From assembly GCA_947647735.1 (NCBI GenBank), contig CANSLJ010000003.1, forward strand, positions 62,001 through 126,000: a stretch of 64,000 nucleotides of DNA, read 5' to 3'. Under the pieces are notes generated by a model that saw nothing but the letters and a program-made list of their open reading frames with translations, had not been told where the DNA came from and ran no database searches. Below, piece by piece: positions 50,335-59,134 of this stretch (position 1 is its first letter; every line of letters begins with the position of its first letter). The translations under genes were made by a program, and so were the position numbers. The stretch comes from an uncultured bacterium. Its GTDB lineage: Bacteria > Bacillota > Clostridia > Lachnospirales > Lachnospiraceae.

Positions 50335-51483
50335 TCAATTTTCCTGCGCGGGCAGTTTTATCTGAAATGCTTTCGTATATCCTTCTCCGAAGGTATTGTT
50401 CAGGAGCAGGTTGCCGCCGTGCATCTCAATGATCCTGGCGGTGATGCTGAGGCCGAGTCCGCTCCCTTCTTTTGTCCGTCGTGCCGAGTCGCCGCGGGAG
50501 AAAGGCTCAAAAATCCGCTCGGCAAAGTCGGGATCGATGGCTTTTCCGTCGTCGGCGACGGTGAGGACATAGTCCTGCAGGCGCACCAGTACCTTTCCGT
50601 TTTCCTTTCCATAGCGCAGGGCGTTGGTGAGCAGGTTGGTGACGGCGCGCCCCATCTGCAGGGAGTCCATCTCACAGGGAACAGAAGTCTCCGGGATATC
50701 CACGGTGAGCGTGATCTGTTTTTCCTCAAAGTCAGTATAATATGCGGCAACGGTTTCACGCAAGAGCTCCGCCAGATTTTCCCTTTTTTTATGCAGGACA
50801 AAGCCCTCGCTGTCCAGTTTCACATACTCAAACAGCAGAGAGATCAGTTCATCGATCCGCATGGCTTTTCCGTAGATGGCGTCCAGATAGTCTTTTTGCT
50901 TTTCCTTCTGTGCGACGCCCTCCGAGAGCGCCTTGCTGTAACCGCAGATCGTGGTGATCGGCGTCTTGATGTCATGGGCGATATCCGACAGCAGGAGATT
51001 TCTTTTGCGTTCATAGGTGAGCTGCCGCTGTTTTTCTTCTTCCAGCAGTTCATTGACTTTTCCGGTCACTATTTTGTAGTACCACAGGGCGCCCGCGGCA
51101 TAGGGCAAAAGGCTCAGTCCCAGCAAAAACAAAAGCAGCAGCAGGAACATCACAGTGAGCAGGGAGGCCCACCTTCCCTGGTAGAGGGGAGAGGTGACCT
51201 CAAACCGGATGGCGCCCCAGGTGAGCCCGGCGAATGTATTTTGGAGGTAATCCGCAATGCCGGCGGGCAGAAAGGAGATCAGATAGTAGAGCAGTACCTG
51301 TATCATAAATACAAAAAGGCTGCCGGAGACGGTGATCTGCTGCAGGGCAAAGATACTGGTGAGGCTCGGAAAGATTACCCGGCTGTATAAGATGCTGAGC
51401 ATCTCTTCGCTGACATAGATACAAAACAGGATGGTCAGAAAATTCTGTATGAGAAACCATTTCAGTGATCTTTTTTGTGCCAT
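50335..51483 (-). CDS. Sensor histidine kinase (third two-component system, VanS-like layout)
   Basis: 382 residues. Two N-terminal membrane segments flank a short extracytoplasmic region, with a third hydrophobic stretch near 120-140. HisKA: LLSDIAHDIKTPITTICGYS; HATPase_c: LLTNALRYGKENG, VADDGKAID and GSGLGLSITARII. Read leftwards, 12 nt after the regulator gene with AGAGGAAA before the ATG. The stimulus is unknown; the downstream glucosidase suggests but does not prove a carbohydrate link. Confidence 0.92.
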   Translation of the reverse strand: MAQKRSLKWFLIQNFLTILFCIYVSEEMLSILYSRVIFPSLTSIFALQQITVSGSLFVFMIQVLLYYLISFLPAGIADYLQNTFAGLTWGAIRFEVTSPLYQGRWASLLTVMFLLLLLFLLGLSLLPYAAGALWYYKIVTGKVNELLEEEKQRQLTYERKRNLLLSDIAHDIKTPITTICGYSKALSEGVAQKEKQKDYLDAIYGKAMRIDELISLLFEYVKLDSEGFVLHKKRENLAELLRETVAAYYTDFEEKQITLTVDIPETSVPCEMDSLQMGRAVTNLLTNALRYGKENGKVLVRLQDYVLTVADDGKAIDPDFAERIFEPFSRGDSARRTKEGSGLGLSITARIIEMHGGNLLLNNTFGEGYTKAFQIKLPAQEN

Positions 51484-51495
51484 TTCAGTTTTCCT

Positions 51496-52197
51496 CTAAT
51501 TTTCTTCATCTTCCAGACGGTATCCGAGTCCGCGGATCGTGCGGATATATTCTCTTTCGCCGCCGTCTAATTTGGCGCGCAGTTTGGAGATGCATACCAT
51601 CACATTGTTGTCGGAGAGCATGTAGGTTTCGCCCCATCCCTGCTCGAAGAGCTGCTGCTTTGTGTACACTTTGCCCGGATTTTCCATAAAAAGCTTCATG
51701 ATCCGAAATTCCACCGAAGTCAGGGTGATCTTTTCCCCGTTTCGGTACAGAAGGCAGCTTTTCAGGTCCAGTTTCAGGGTTTTTGTTTCCAGAAAGCCGA
51801 CTTCCGGTTTTCTGTTGTCCCCGCCGCCCAGGTCGTAAAAGCGGCGGAGGCTGGAGTGTACTCTTGCCACAGCTTCCAGAGGGACAAAGGGTTTGGTGAT
51901 ATAGTCGTCGGCGCCCAGGTCCAGTCCAAGGATCTTATCGGAGTCGCTGGCCCTAGCGGACAAAAGGATCACGGGAATATTGCTGTTTTCCCGGATATTA
52001 TGGAGCACGCGGTAGCCGTCCGGCCCGGGCATCATAATGTCAAGGATCGCCAGATCGATCTTTTCCTGTCTCAGGACGGCGAGGGCTTCGATGCCGTCCG
52101 CCGCCTCAAACACTTCGTAACCGTCCTTTTCCAGATACAACCGGAGAAGGTCGCGGATCTCGGCTTCGTCGTCCGCTATCAATATTTTATATGTCAT
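51496..52197 (-). CDS. OmpR-family response regulator (third two-component system)
   Basis: 233 residues from ATG 52197 with GAGGT at 6 nt; longer upstream reading would enter the DUF975 gene. Receiver with Asp53 (LAILDIMMPGPDG) and Lys in YITKPFV; winged helix with TSVEFRIMKLFMENPG and VMVCISKLRAKL. It resembles VanR/PhoB-type regulators. It is the second gene of the operon DUF975, regulator, kinase, glucosidase. Confidence 0.93.
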   Translation of the reverse strand: MTYKILIADDEAEIRDLLRLYLEKDGYEVFEAADGIEALAVLRQEKIDLAILDIMMPGPDGYRVLHNIRENSNIPVILLSARASDSDKILGLDLGADDYITKPFVPLEAVARVHSSLRRFYDLGGGDNRKPEVGFLETKTLKLDLKSCLLYRNGEKITLTSVEFRIMKLFMENPGKVYTKQQLFEQGWGETYMLSDNNVMVCISKLRAKLDGGEREYIRTIRGLGYRLEDEEN

Positions 52198-52225
52198 AGA
52201 ATACCTCGCTTTGTGTATGTCTGCA

Positions 52226-53035
52226 TCATATCTGCTGTGTACCGGAAAGCAGGAGCCGGGTATCTTCAGGCAGCGGAGCCGGGGATTCAGGGAGGGTGAG
52301 CCTGCGGTAGAGGGCGGCTTTGGCAAGTTCACAATAGGGAGCTGCATAGAATATCTCCACAATGCCGCAGGTCATAATGCCCAGTATATGCCACGGTATA
52401 AAGGAAAGATCGAGCAGGAAAGCTTTCCATTTGTTGCCGTTCATGAGATCAGAGCTTTTCTTCAGTACATCCCGGTAATCCATATCGGGATGTTCCGCCA
52501 GGATATAGGGTACCATGCGGTACTGGTATTGTTTGTAAATACCGGGGATGATAAACAGCAGATACCACAAAAAAACGCGGATATCATAGTGGAACATGGC
52601 TTTTACCACATTTTTGTAGGAATGGTCAAAGGCGTAGGTGATCTCTTTCACCTGAGCGGTATCGTCTATGCTCTTTACCATAAACCGGCTGATGCCGACC
52701 TCAAAGGGAAGAACGAGCAGCAGAGCTAGTATATAGAGGAATACGATGATCGCGATGGCGATCAGGATGAAGATCGTGATGCCGACCATGCGCGCCTTCT
52801 CCGGGACGATGATGGAGGCGGTCTGCTGTCCTGTGTCTTCGGAGGCAGAAGGAGCCTCGCTTACGGTAACCTCGGCAGTTGGATTGTCGGAAGCGCTGTT
52901 ATGGTTGCTGAAGCCGCTCCTGCCTCCTGCAAAACCGTAGCAGAAGACCAGAAAGGATACCAGTACGATCCGCCAGTAATTTCGCTGCAGGGCTTCCTTT
53001 GCCTGCATTTTTAATTCTTTTCTTGTCCATGTCAT
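52226..53035 (-). CDS. DUF975 family integral membrane protein
   Basis: 269 residues from ATG 53035 with GGAGGA 8 nt upstream. The N-terminus TWTRKELKMQAKEALQRNYW is the family signature, followed by about six membrane helices; the loop after the first helix contains a Ser/Thr/Glu-rich stretch. YYRMVPYILAEHPD-like residues before the fourth helix are also typical. Function unknown. It is the first gene of the leftward operon ahead of the third two-component system. Confidence 0.82.
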   Translation of the reverse strand: MTWTRKELKMQAKEALQRNYWRIVLVSFLVFCYGFAGGRSGFSNHNSASDNPTAEVTVSEAPSASEDTGQQTASIIVPEKARMVGITIFILIAIAIIVFLYILALLLVLPFEVGISRFMVKSIDDTAQVKEITYAFDHSYKNVVKAMFHYDIRVFLWYLLFIIPGIYKQYQYRMVPYILAEHPDMDYRDVLKKSSDLMNGNKWKAFLLDLSFIPWHILGIMTCGIVEIFYAAPYCELAKAALYRRLTLPESPAPLPEDTRLLLSGTQQI

Positions 53036-53167
53036 AGTATATGTCCTCCGTTTTCTATGCTGATTCCTGTGTCGATTACAGGATAGCATATTTAGCTTAA
53101 AGAAGAAGCGGGAAAACCTTAACGTAACCTGAAAATGGCAGGTTGTGAAATAATTATTGATCATAAT

Positions 53168-53173
53168 ATTATA
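53168..53173 (-). promoter_or_regulatory. Possible -10 of the DUF975 operon
   Basis: A perfect TATAAT on the minus strand (ATTATA on the plus strand), about 130 nt before the DUF975 start. No good -35 was found. Confidence 0.35.
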
Positions 53174-53242
53174 CAGGAAATCTGGAGTGACAGGAAGGGG
53201 GAAACAGGCGGAAACGAGGAAAGGAATTGCCGGCGGTTATTG

Positions 53243-53271
53243 TTGTAAGAGATGGAAAAATATGCGATAAT
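53243..53271 (+). promoter_or_regulatory. Promoter of the RhaD-like gene
   Basis: TTGTAA (53243-53248), 17-nt spacer, extended -10 TGC-GATAAT (53263-53271), 78 nt before the ATG. The divergent gap 53036-53348 holds nothing further that I can name. Confidence 0.5.
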
Positions 53272-53348
53272 AAGTGAGATGTTAAGGGATATGCGGCTGT
53301 CTGAATGGTTCAGGTGGCGGCGGAACCCGGAAGGAGGAGGTAAGTTTA

Positions 53349-54176
53349 ATGAAAGTTTTGGATATGACGTTTGTGCAGGGATTTATCAGGATGGCGGATG
53401 ATGGTTTCAGGCTGGGGTGGCATGAGAGGAACGGGGGCAATCTCTCCTATCGGATCAAGCCGGAGGAGGTTGAGATGATCCGGGGAAGGCTTAACCATGA
53501 CGGTCCCTGGGTGCCGATCGGGGCGGATGTGCCGGAGCTGGCGGGAGAGTATTTTCTTGTGACGGGGAGCGGGAAGTTTTTCCGGGATATCAAGGATGAT
53601 CCGGAGGCGACGCTGGCGATCATTGAACTGGATGCGGAGGGGAAAAATTATCAACTCAAATGGGGGCTGGTGGAGGGCGGCAGGCCCACAAGCGAACTGC
53701 CGAGCCATCTGATGAATCATGCGGTGAAAAAACGTGTGACAAATGACAGGTATCGTGTGATCTATCATGCGCATCCCGCCAATATCATAGCGCTGACTTT
53801 TGTGCTGCCTCTGGAGGATGAGGTGTTTACCCGGGAGTTGTGGGAGATGGCAACGGAGTGCCCGGTTGTTTTTCCGGACGGGATCGGTGTTGTGGGCTGG
53901 ATGGTGCCCGGCGGCCGGGAGATCGCGGAGGCGACTAGCAGACTGATGGAAAAATATGATGCTGCTATCTGGGCGCATCACGGGATATTCTGTGCGGGCG
54001 AGGGTGCGCATAATACGTTCGGGCTGATGCATACGATCGAAAAATCGGCGGAGATACTGGTGAAAGTATTGTCGATGGCTCCGGCGAAGCGGCAGACGAT
54101 CAAGCCGGATGAGTTCAGGAGGCTGGCGGAGGCGTTTGAGGTGGAATTGCCGGAGCGGTTTCTCTATGAAAAATGA
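53349..54176 (+). CDS. rhaD: Rhamnulose-1-phosphate aldolase-like class II aldolase
   Basis: 275 residues, the size of RhaD. The N-terminus GWHERNGGNLSYRI gives the substrate-phosphate-binding glycine loop. Catalytic Glu lies in GGRPTSELPSHL, zinc ligands in YHAHPANI (two His) and WAHHGIF. RhaD splits rhamnulose-1-phosphate into DHAP and lactaldehyde. No other rhamnose genes are next to it, so the substrate could be a related ketose phosphate. Strong AGGAGG ribosome site. Confidence 0.85.
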   Translation: MKVLDMTFVQGFIRMADDGFRLGWHERNGGNLSYRIKPEEVEMIRGRLNHDGPWVPIGADVPELAGEYFLVTGSGKFFRDIKDDPEATLAIIELDAEGKNYQLKWGLVEGGRPTSELPSHLMNHAVKKRVTNDRYRVIYHAHPANIIALTFVLPLEDEVFTRELWEMATECPVVFPDGIGVVGWMVPGGREIAEATSRLMEKYDAAIWAHHGIFCAGEGAHNTFGLMHTIEKSAEILVKVLSMAPAKRQTIKPDEFRRLAEAFEVELPERFLYEK

Positions 54177-54198
54177 AAAGTAACAGGAGGAAGCAGAA

Positions 54199-54930
54199 AT
54201 GCCAATTGGAGTTATAGTCAATTCGTCCGCCATTGTGATCGGCGGCGTCATCGGGGCGTTTAGCGGAGAAAAAATATCAGATGATTTCAAGGAGAAGCTG
54301 AATATGGTCTTCGGCGCCTGTGCGATGGCGATGGGAATCGGTTCTATTGTGCTGATGGAAAATATGCCCGCTGTTATTTTTGCGGTGATCCTCGGGACGA
54401 TGTTCGGGCTGATGATTCATCTCGGAGATCGGATCAACAGGGCGGCAGGGCTTATGCAGAGAGGGATCGGAAAGTTTATCAAAGCGGATAACAGCAGGAT
54501 TCCGGAGAAGGAATTTATGGATATGCTGATAACGGTTGTTGTGTTGTTTTGTGCCAGCGGAACCGGAATTTACGGCTCGGTTATCTCCGGGATGAACGGT
54601 GATCACAGTATTTTGATCGCAAAGTCCATTCTCGATCTGTTTACGGCGTTGATTTTTGCCTGTTCTCTCGGGATGGTGGTGGCAGTCATCGCCGTGCCGC
54701 AGTTTATTATCTTCTTTCTGCTGTTTTTGCTGGCGGGGGTTATCTACCCGCTGACAACACCTGCCATGATCAATGACTTTAAGGCCTGCGGCGGGATTAT
54801 TCTCTTAGCGATCGGGTTTCGGATGATAAAAGTGAAGATGTTTCCGACGGCGGATATGATTCCGGCGATGATACTCGTGATGCCGTTTAGTATGGTGTGG
54901 ATGAATTATATCATGCCGCTGGTTAGCTGA
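54199..54930 (+). CDS. DUF554 family membrane protein
   Basis: 243 residues, about seven membrane helices. Family-like sequence at the N-terminus (GVIVNSSAIVIGGVIGAFSG), in the third segment (VILGTMFGLMIHLGDRINRAAG) and near the end (GIILLAIGFRMIKVKMFPTADMIPA). No function is established. It lies 22 nt after the aldolase gene, and the transcript ends at the 54966-54995 terminator. Confidence 0.85.
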   Translation: MPIGVIVNSSAIVIGGVIGAFSGEKISDDFKEKLNMVFGACAMAMGIGSIVLMENMPAVIFAVILGTMFGLMIHLGDRINRAAGLMQRGIGKFIKADNSRIPEKEFMDMLITVVVLFCASGTGIYGSVISGMNGDHSILIAKSILDLFTALIFACSLGMVVAVIAVPQFIIFFLLFLLAGVIYPLTTPAMINDFKACGGIILLAIGFRMIKVKMFPTADMIPAMILVMPFSMVWMNYIMPLVS

Positions 54931-54965
54931 AGTATATATGAAAGAATACATGAAAGATCCGGCAG

Positions 54966-54995
54966 CGGGGCAAGGTGAGAATTGCTCCGTTTTTT
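54966..54995 (+). terminator. Rho-independent terminator after the DUF554 gene
   Basis: CGGGGCAA (54966-54973) pairs with TTGCTCCG (54982-54989), then six U (54990-54995). Confidence 0.8.
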
Positions 54996-55038
54996 GGTGT
55001 GGGGAGAGAAAATGGAGGAGGAAGTGTAGAGAGATGGA

Positions 55039-55163
55039 AAAGTGAGACTGAAAAATGTAGTGTATATTGAAAGTGCGACTAAAATACGCAAAAATATATT
55101 AAAAGTGCGACTAAAGTACGCAAAAAAATATTGAAAGTGAAACTAAAAAATGTAATACTGTAA
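55039..55163 (+). repeat. Four tandem 31-32-bp repeats before the AAA_14 gene
   Basis: Units begin at 55039, 55070, 55102 and 55134. The central two share AAAGTGCGACTAAA and TACGCAAAAA; the outer two (AAAGTGAGACTGAAAA, AAAGTGAAACTAAAAA) are degenerate, with AATGTA in place of TACGC. No spacers, so not a CRISPR. They end about 40 nt before the ATG at 55204 and are AT-rich. A TTGAAA at 55131-55136 with AATACT at 55154-55159 could be a promoter embedded in the array. Confidence 0.7.
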
Positions 55164-55203
55164 ATACTGGAAGTTATAACAACGAATAAGAGGAATAAAG
55201 AGT

Positions 55204-56508
55204 ATGGAAAGACTTTTATTGGAACAGCTGCAAAAATGGAAAAATAAAAGGAACAGAAAACCGCTGATCATCAGAGGCGCAAGGCAGGTTGGAAAAACCT
55301 GGCTTATGAGAGAGTTTGGGAAACGTTGTTTTGAAAATACAGTATACATCAGTTTTGATAATAATGAGCGCATGAGAAATGTTTTTGAACTTGATTTTGA
55401 TATCAGACGGATCATTTCTGCTTTAAAGATAGAGAACGGAAAGGCTTTTGAGGCAGAAAATACACTTTTGATCTTTGATGAAGTGCAGGAAGTGCCGAAG
55501 GCGTTGACGGCATTGAAATATTTTTGTGAGGAAGCGCCGGAATATGCGATAGTTGCCGCAGGTTCTCTTTTGGGAGTGGCGCTGCATCAGGGAACTTCTT
55601 TTCCGGTGGGGAAAGTAGACTTTTTAAATCTGTATCCACTAAACTACAAAGAATTTTTGCTGGCATCAGGGGAAAAAGAACTTGTTAAGCTTCTGGAAAG
55701 CGGCGATTACGAGATGATCAATGCTTTTTCCGGGAAATATACGGATCTGCTCAGAAAGTACTATTATGTGGGCGGGATGCCGGAGGCGGTCCGAGCCTAT
55801 ATCGAGACGGATGATCTGGGGGAGGTCAGGGATATCCAGAAGCAGCTTTTACTGTACTATTCTAATGATTTTTCAAAACATGCGCCGAGAGAGACTGTTC
55901 CGCGGATTCAGATGGTATGGGATTCCATTCCGATGCAGCTTGCAAAAGAAAACAGGAAGTTCATCTATGGAGCACTCAGAGAAGGGGCGAGGGCGAAGGA
56001 GTTTGAACTGGCGATACAATGGCTTTTGGATTGCGGGCTTATCCATAAAAGCAGACGGATCAAGAAACCGGGGATGCCTTTGATTTCCTATATGGATATG
56101 TCTGCTTTTAAGATATATATGCTGGACGTGGGACTGTTGGCGGCAAAGGGAAATATAGCGCCCGTTACCCTGCTTGAAAAAAATGCGATTTTTTCTGAAT
56201 TTAAGGGGGCTTTAACAGAACAGTTTGTGGCACAGGAACTGGTGGCTGCAGGAATAGAACTTTACTATTACAGTGCATCAAACTCAAATGGAGAGGTTGA
56301 CTTTGTGGTGCAGACGGAAGGCAGGGTGATCCCGATGGAGGTGAAAGCGGAGGAAAATCTACAGGCGAAAAGCTTGAAGGCGTTTGTGGCAAAGTATGGA
56401 ATGAAAGATGCAGTCAGGACATCCATGTCAGATTACAGGGAGCAGGACTGGATGGTGAATGTGCCGTTGTTTGCGGCGAGTGAGTATTTGAAAATTTTTC
56501 GTTTTTAG
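55204..56508 (+). CDS. AAA_14/DUF4143 ATP-binding protein
   Basis: 434 residues. Walker A GARQVGKTWL (25-34), Walker B LLIFDEVQEVPKAL (about 88-101), then the linker and the C-terminal DUF4143 domain with its PD-(D/E)XK-like core SNSNGEVDFVVQTEGRVIPMEVKA: Asp in VDF, Glu-x-Lys in MEVKA. Such proteins are very common in Clostridia and Bacteroides; roles are largely unknown, and mobile or toxin-like behaviour has been suggested. It stands alone behind a repeat array. Confidence 0.9.
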   Translation: MERLLLEQLQKWKNKRNRKPLIIRGARQVGKTWLMREFGKRCFENTVYISFDNNERMRNVFELDFDIRRIISALKIENGKAFEAENTLLIFDEVQEVPKALTALKYFCEEAPEYAIVAAGSLLGVALHQGTSFPVGKVDFLNLYPLNYKEFLLASGEKELVKLLESGDYEMINAFSGKYTDLLRKYYYVGGMPEAVRAYIETDDLGEVRDIQKQLLLYYSNDFSKHAPRETVPRIQMVWDSIPMQLAKENRKFIYGALREGARAKEFELAIQWLLDCGLIHKSRRIKKPGMPLISYMDMSAFKIYMLDVGLLAAKGNIAPVTLLEKNAIFSEFKGALTEQFVAQELVAAGIELYYYSASNSNGEVDFVVQTEGRVIPMEVKAEENLQAKSLKAFVAKYGMKDAVRTSMSDYREQDWMVNVPLFAASEYLKIFRF

Positions 56509-56598
56509 CGAATTGCGAGCATACAATGTAAAATAAGCTTTATACAAATGAGAACTGGTTTTTGAAATATTGACAGCTGATAGAGAGGATTGTATGCT

Positions 56599-57339
56599 AT
56601 GGAAAACGATGTTAAGTATAAACTGGACTTATTAAAAAGTGGGAAGAGAGTAATCTTTATAGCGATCATAGCAGTTGCGGCAGTGATAGTGATGATCATG
56701 GCAATATTCCGCAAGGGTTATTCAAGTGCGGCTGAGAAATATGAGGGCATCGTGAAAGAACTGGAAGAGGAAGTGGAAAAACATTCAGATCCGATCGTTG
56801 TCTATGAGGAAGCCGCCAGAGAGGTGGATATTCGTTTGATCAATGCTCAGATACAGGATATCGGCGAGCTTGCGACTGTGGAATATTTATATACGGATGC
56901 CGGAAAATTTGAAGATGCGGCGGAGATGTTTGGAAGGGAGATTCCGTTTTCCTTTACAACGAAATCGTTTATCGTGAAATGGGACGGTTCTATCAAGGCG
57001 GGGGTGGACATCAGCAAAGTCAGAGCAGAGATGAATGAGGAGACAAAAGAGATCATTGTGTATATGCCGGAAGCGGAGATACTTTCCCATGAGATAAAGG
57101 AGGGGAGCGTCGAGACGCTCGATGAAAAGAACGGCTGGTTTAACAGGATCAGGATGGAGGATATCAAGGAGTTCGGTGTGGTCAGCAAGGAGGCTATGGA
57201 AGGAAGGGCTGTGGAAAACGGATTGCTGGATAAGGCGTTCGAGAGTGCAAAGGGGATCATCGGGGGATTGATAGATGCGGGGGAGGTGGAGGAGTTGGGG
57301 TATCGTGTCAGGTTTGAGGTGATGGAGGAAGAAGGATAA
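56599..57339 (+). CDS. DUF4230 family membrane-anchored protein
   Basis: 246 residues from ATG 56599 with GAGAGG about 10 nt upstream; TTG 56590 is an alternative. One N-terminal membrane helix (about 17-38) and an extracytoplasmic domain with LATVEYLYTDAG and FTTKSFIVKWDGSIKAGVDISKV, typical of DUF4230. The C-terminal third is helical. Function unknown. The next gene begins 12 nt later. Confidence 0.8.
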   Translation: MENDVKYKLDLLKSGKRVIFIAIIAVAAVIVMIMAIFRKGYSSAAEKYEGIVKELEEEVEKHSDPIVVYEEAAREVDIRLINAQIQDIGELATVEYLYTDAGKFEDAAEMFGREIPFSFTTKSFIVKWDGSIKAGVDISKVRAEMNEETKEIIVYMPEAEILSHEIKEGSVETLDEKNGWFNRIRMEDIKEFGVVSKEAMEGRAVENGLLDKAFESAKGIIGGLIDAGEVEELGYRVRFEVMEEEG

Positions 57340-57351
57340 GGTGGTGAAATT

Positions 57352-57849
57352 ATGGTAAAACCGAGTGGAAAAGGGAGAATATCCCAGACAGATACATATC
57401 TGAATGTGGCGGAGACGTTTGCCTACCGCAGTACATGCCTGAAACGAAAGTATGGAGCGGTGATCGTAAAGGATGATGCCGTGATCTCCACGGGATATAA
57501 TGGATCTCCGAGGGGGCTTGAAAATTGCTGCGATATCGGGGAATGTCCTAGGATCAGGCTCGGCCTTCACCGGGGACAGGGATATGAAATGTGCAGAGCG
57601 GTACATGCGGAACAGAATGCACTGTTGAACTGTTCCCGTGAACAGACGCTGGGAGCGGATCTGTACCTGGCAGGTGTGAATCCTGCGGACAATTCTGTCT
57701 ATAAAGCGGGACCCTGCCCGCTGTGTGCGCGGATGATCATTCAGGCCGGAATCAGGAATGTCATCCTGCGTACCGGGGAGGGAGAAAACTGCTATATTAC
57801 AATACCGGCAAAAGACCTGACGTGGTATCAGAAGTGCGGGGAACATTAA
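57352..57849 (+). CDS. Deoxycytidylate (dCMP) deaminase family protein
   Basis: 165 residues. Zinc site: His and the catalytic Glu in CRAVHAEQNALLN, with two Cys in GPCPLCARMI. The N-terminal YLNVAETFAYRSTCLKRKYGAVIVKD and TGYNGSPRG are characteristic of dCMP/ComEB-type deaminases. It converts dCMP to dUMP for thymidylate synthesis. The gene is followed by a clear terminator. Confidence 0.9.
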   Translation: MVKPSGKGRISQTDTYLNVAETFAYRSTCLKRKYGAVIVKDDAVISTGYNGSPRGLENCCDIGECPRIRLGLHRGQGYEMCRAVHAEQNALLNCSREQTLGADLYLAGVNPADNSVYKAGPCPLCARMIIQAGIRNVILRTGEGENCYITIPAKDLTWYQKCGEH

Positions 57850-57875
57850 AACAGGGAACAAAATAAAAGATATGT

Positions 57876-57913
57876 AAAAACCGTAGGTGAACAGAAGAGC
57901 ATCTACGGTTTTT
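57876..57913 (+). terminator. Rho-independent terminator after the dCMP deaminase gene
   Basis: AAAAACCGTAGGTG (57876-57889) pairs with CATCTACGGTTTTT (57900-57913) with one G-U pair; the 3' arm supplies the U-run. Confidence 0.82.
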
Positions 57914-57990
57914 GCGCGTTTTGCACAAAATTAGAAAGTCATTTTTGTAAAAAAGAGAGAAAAGAAATGGATTTCCGGCAAGGCTGACAT

Positions 57991-58018
57991 TTGTCATATT
58001 TCTGAGATAAAAAATAAT
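57991..58018 (+). promoter_or_regulatory. Promoter of the nucleoside uptake operon
   Basis: TTGTCA (57991-57996), 16-nt spacer, AATAAT (58013-58018), 49 nt before the ATG. Confidence 0.5.
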
Positions 58019-58066
58019 TCATAATACCCGTACAGAAAACAAAATTCAGAAAACGGAGGAAGAAAT

Positions 58067-59098
58067 ATGAAATTGAAGAAATTGACAGCACTTGGAACGG
58101 CAGCAGTAATGCTGGCATGTATGGCGGGATGTGGTACCGCCGCGGAGGAGGAAAGCGGTTTTTCGGTGGCGATGATCACGGACACGGCAGGCATCAATGA
58201 TCAGTCTTTTAATCAGTCTGCCTGGGAGGGACTGCAGGAATTTTCAAAGGCATCGGGCGTGGAAGTGAATTATCTGGAATCAAAACAGTCGGCCGATTAT
58301 GTGACAAATCTGGAGAGGCTGGGAGACAGTGATGCAGATTTTATCTGGTCGGTAGGATTTGACACGGCTGATGCACTGGTGGAAGTGGCGGCCAATAATC
58401 CGGATTTGAGATATGCGATCGTGGATAATTCATATGAAGATACGCCGGATAACGTGACAGGCGTGGTATTCAAAGCAGAAGAGCCTTCTTTTCTTGTGGG
58501 ATATATTGCGGGAAAGACAACCACAACAGACCACGTTGGTTTTGTGGGAGGCATTGAGAATGCGGTGATCAGGCAGTTTATGTACGGCTATGAGGCAGGG
58601 GTCTCCTATGCGGCTAAGGAAATGGGGAAGGAGATTCAGATAGATGTACAGTATGCGGAATCCTTCTCGGATGCGGCAAAGGGAAAAGCGATCGCTTCCA
58701 AGATGTTTTCGGAGGGCTGTGATATTGTTTATCAGGCGGCAGGCGGAAGCGGAACAGGTGTGATAGAAGCGGCTAAGGAAGCCGGCAAATATGCGATCGG
58801 TGTGGACCGGGATCAGGCATATCTTGCACCGGAAAATGTATTGACTTCCGCGCTCAAAAAAGTTGGAAAAGCGATGAGCATTGTTTCGGAGAAAGTGATG
58901 AATGGAGAAGATTTTGGCGGACAGACGCTCTCATTCGGTATGGCGGAAGAGTGCGTGGGAATTCCGGAAGAAAATCCCAACATGGATCCGGCGGTTTATG
59001 AGGACGCGATGAAAATAGCGGAACTGATCAAAAACGGAGAGATCACAGCGCCCGCGACGGAGGAGGAATATACGGCGTTTTTGGAAAGCCTGAAATGA
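58067..59098 (+). CDS. BMP-family nucleoside-binding lipoprotein
   Basis: 343 residues. Lipobox MAGC with Cys22. The Bmp/PnrA-like fold shows VAMITDTAGINDQSFNQSAWEGL, SVGFDTADALVEVA, HVGFVGGIENAVIRQFMYGYEAG and YAIGVDRDQAYLAP. It captures nucleosides outside the membrane and delivers them to the permeases encoded downstream. A strong GGAGGAAG lies before the ATG. The nucleoside hydrolase at the end of the operon supports the substrate class. Confidence 0.93.
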   Translation: MKLKKLTALGTAAVMLACMAGCGTAAEEESGFSVAMITDTAGINDQSFNQSAWEGLQEFSKASGVEVNYLESKQSADYVTNLERLGDSDADFIWSVGFDTADALVEVAANNPDLRYAIVDNSYEDTPDNVTGVVFKAEEPSFLVGYIAGKTTTTDHVGFVGGIENAVIRQFMYGYEAGVSYAAKEMGKEIQIDVQYAESFSDAAKGKAIASKMFSEGCDIVYQAAGGSGTGVIEAAKEAGKYAIGVDRDQAYLAPENVLTSALKKVGKAMSIVSEKVMNGEDFGGQTLSFGMAEECVGIPEENPNMDPAVYEDAMKIAELIKNGEITAPATEEEYTAFLESLK

Positions 59099-59134
59099 TC
59101 CGCAGGAATGTAAAACCTTTGTCTGGAGGAAGAA

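Noticed and set aside
55039-55163. CRISPR array
   Set aside because: The repeats are contiguous and degenerate with no unique spacers, and no cas genes are present.
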